Of a stretch of DNA of 34,392 nucleotides, positions 33,700 through 34,392 are shown in pieces. A program made the position numbers and the translations under genes. The notes beneath the pieces are model-generated. The model had not been told where the DNA came from. It did no database searches and saw only the letters and a program-made list of their open reading frames with translations. The stretch comes from Psychromonas sp. Its GTDB lineage: Bacteria > Pseudomonadota > Gammaproteobacteria > Enterobacterales > Psychromonadaceae. The stretch covers positions 1-34,392 of the forward strand of contig JAGLDN010000075.1 in the NCBI GenBank assembly GCA_023145575.1, written 5' to 3'. Numbering within the stretch: the first letter of the stretch is position 1; each line of letters starts with the position of its first letter.

Positions 33700-34357
33700 T
33701 ATGCTTTCCAGTCCGCAAACAAGTCAGATTCAACCGCCAAATGCATAATCGTCATACCGCTAGTGCTAGCATATGTTTATCATTATTTCGAATGGTGCTT
33801 GGTAAAAAATGGCTTTTCTGCCTATTATTTAACTGAATTAAATTGCTACGAACAGCTTCATCGTGGATCAGTTTAAAATCTGCAGATTTAGACCCATTAC
33901 ACTCGAAGATGCAGGTTTCAGGTGTGATGGGTATATCACCTCGCTTTCCTGCGCAGGAATGTGTTGAGATCCCCACATTGCCTTTTATCTTTCCAAACGA
34001 ACTTATAGATTGTTTCATGGCTGACTTTAATAGTCTTTTCAATATCACTCTTTAATCGGCCAGTTATTTGCTCGGGGCTTCATTTTTCTTTGAGTTTTGA
34101 TGCAATGTATTCAATCGTTTCAAGCGTCATAACGCGATAGGAAACCGCTCTTGATCGCCTTTTAATTGCTTTGCTATTTCCTGTATAGCGCGATAACCTC
34201 GCTTGCCAATATTGCGTTTCAACTCTCGTGAAATCATTAATTGATGCACACCAAGTTGCTTGGCTATTTTGGTTTGATTTATTGTGCTTTTATTAAGGCC
34301 TGAAAGTTGGTATCTTAGGGGCACAGTCAGTTGTTTCTTTTTTTTCATTATTTGCAT
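33700..34357 (-). pseudogene. IS30-family transposase remnant
   Basis: On the minus strand the N-terminal part reads QLTVPLRYQLSGL, then NQTKIAKQLGVHQLMISREL and KRNIGKRGYR, the helix-turn-helix of IS30 transposases. After a frameshift comes LETIEYIASKLKEK, a TGA where Trp is usual, then SPEQITGRLKSDIEK and VSHETIYKFVWKDK, then FLRRKAR. A 46-base inverted-repeat scar (33890-33935) follows, then the C-terminal part (DFKLIHDEAVRSNLIQLNNR) and an end near GGTTGAATC. At least one frameshift, a stop and a central deletion make it inactive. The C-terminal piece matches the remnant at 3845-4015. Confidence 0.75.
33890..33935. repeat. MITE scar: two element ends almost back to back
   Basis: AGACCCATTACACTCGAA and, reversed, ATACCCATCACACCTGAA are inverted repeats separated by about ten bases. 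They are the two ends of the element seen whole at 3556-3844, so the interior has been lost. It lies in the IS30 remnant at the same place where the left-hand IS30 piece meets its MITE. Confidence 0.6.
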
Positions 34358-34392
34358 CTCTTGTCGGAGGAAAGGTAGTGAATATATATTCA

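Noticed and set aside
33752..34048. A 98-codon minus-strand frame
   Set aside because: It reads the IS30 remnant partly in a wrong frame and runs through the MITE scar; it is part of the pseudogene, not a separate gene.

Overview
This window is chromosomal DNA from an AT-rich gammaproteobacterium. The evidence is a gammaproteobacterial RpoD, DksA with its four-cysteine zinc finger, a dksA-gluQ-pcnB-folK gene order, and rpsU-yqeY-dnaG next to a divergent tsaD. I cannot name the genus from sequence alone. The DNA between genes is crowded with decayed insertion sequences and small inverted-repeat elements, which suggests a genome that has been through a wave of mobile-element expansion and decay.

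Left part (1-11100, almost all on the minus strand): the N-terminal end of a P4-type integrase runs off the window edge and sits at the 3' end of a tRNA-Ile2 (CAU), so this is probably the edge of a genomic island. Then come rpoD with a clear sigma-70 promoter, 1.4 kb of IS and MITE debris, an RND efflux pump with its membrane-fusion partner, a Wzz-like chain-length protein, and tsaD. Centre-left (12400-15250, plus strand): rpsU, yqeY and dnaG, the macromolecular-synthesis operon but with rpoD missing from its usual place after dnaG. Then, on the minus strand, a SufE/CsdE-family sulfur acceptor is followed by a DUF3108-like exported protein.

The most interesting region is 17300-26301, one compact plus-strand operon that looks like a ribosomally made, ATP-grasp-modified peptide (graspetide-like) system. 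A strong promoter precedes a 51-residue peptide gene with an S/D/G/K/E heptad repeat. A perfect hairpin terminator follows it. Next are a secreted repeat protein, a stand-alone Lon/ComM-fold protein with a candidate Ser-Lys dyad, a degenerate ATP-grasp-like protein, an intact ATP-grasp ligase, a fused ABC exporter, and a MacAB/Lol-like set (ATPase, HlyD-type adaptor, two FtsX-type permeases). Genes overlap by 8-26 bases or lie 0-4 bases apart, so they are almost certainly co-translated. My reading is that the ligase crosslinks Ser or Lys side chains to Asp or Glu in the peptide, the Lon-like protein may cut it, and the two transporters export it. No regulator or obvious immunity gene is visible. 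The cluster is bracketed by an intact sufE on the left and a broken 5' half of sufE in the same orientation on the right, which points to acquisition by recombination at sufE.

Right part (26300-34392): the broken sufE carries a 161-base MITE. It is followed by a PBP1B-type peptidoglycan synthase (minus), then dksA, gluQ, pcnB and folK (plus), and an IS30-family transposase remnant. pcnB very probably starts at AUU, as in Escherichia coli. At least ten copies or pieces of one dispersed inverted-repeat family (ends resembling TATACCCATGTGACTTCAAGATGCA-like sequence, in variants) fill the gaps between genes.
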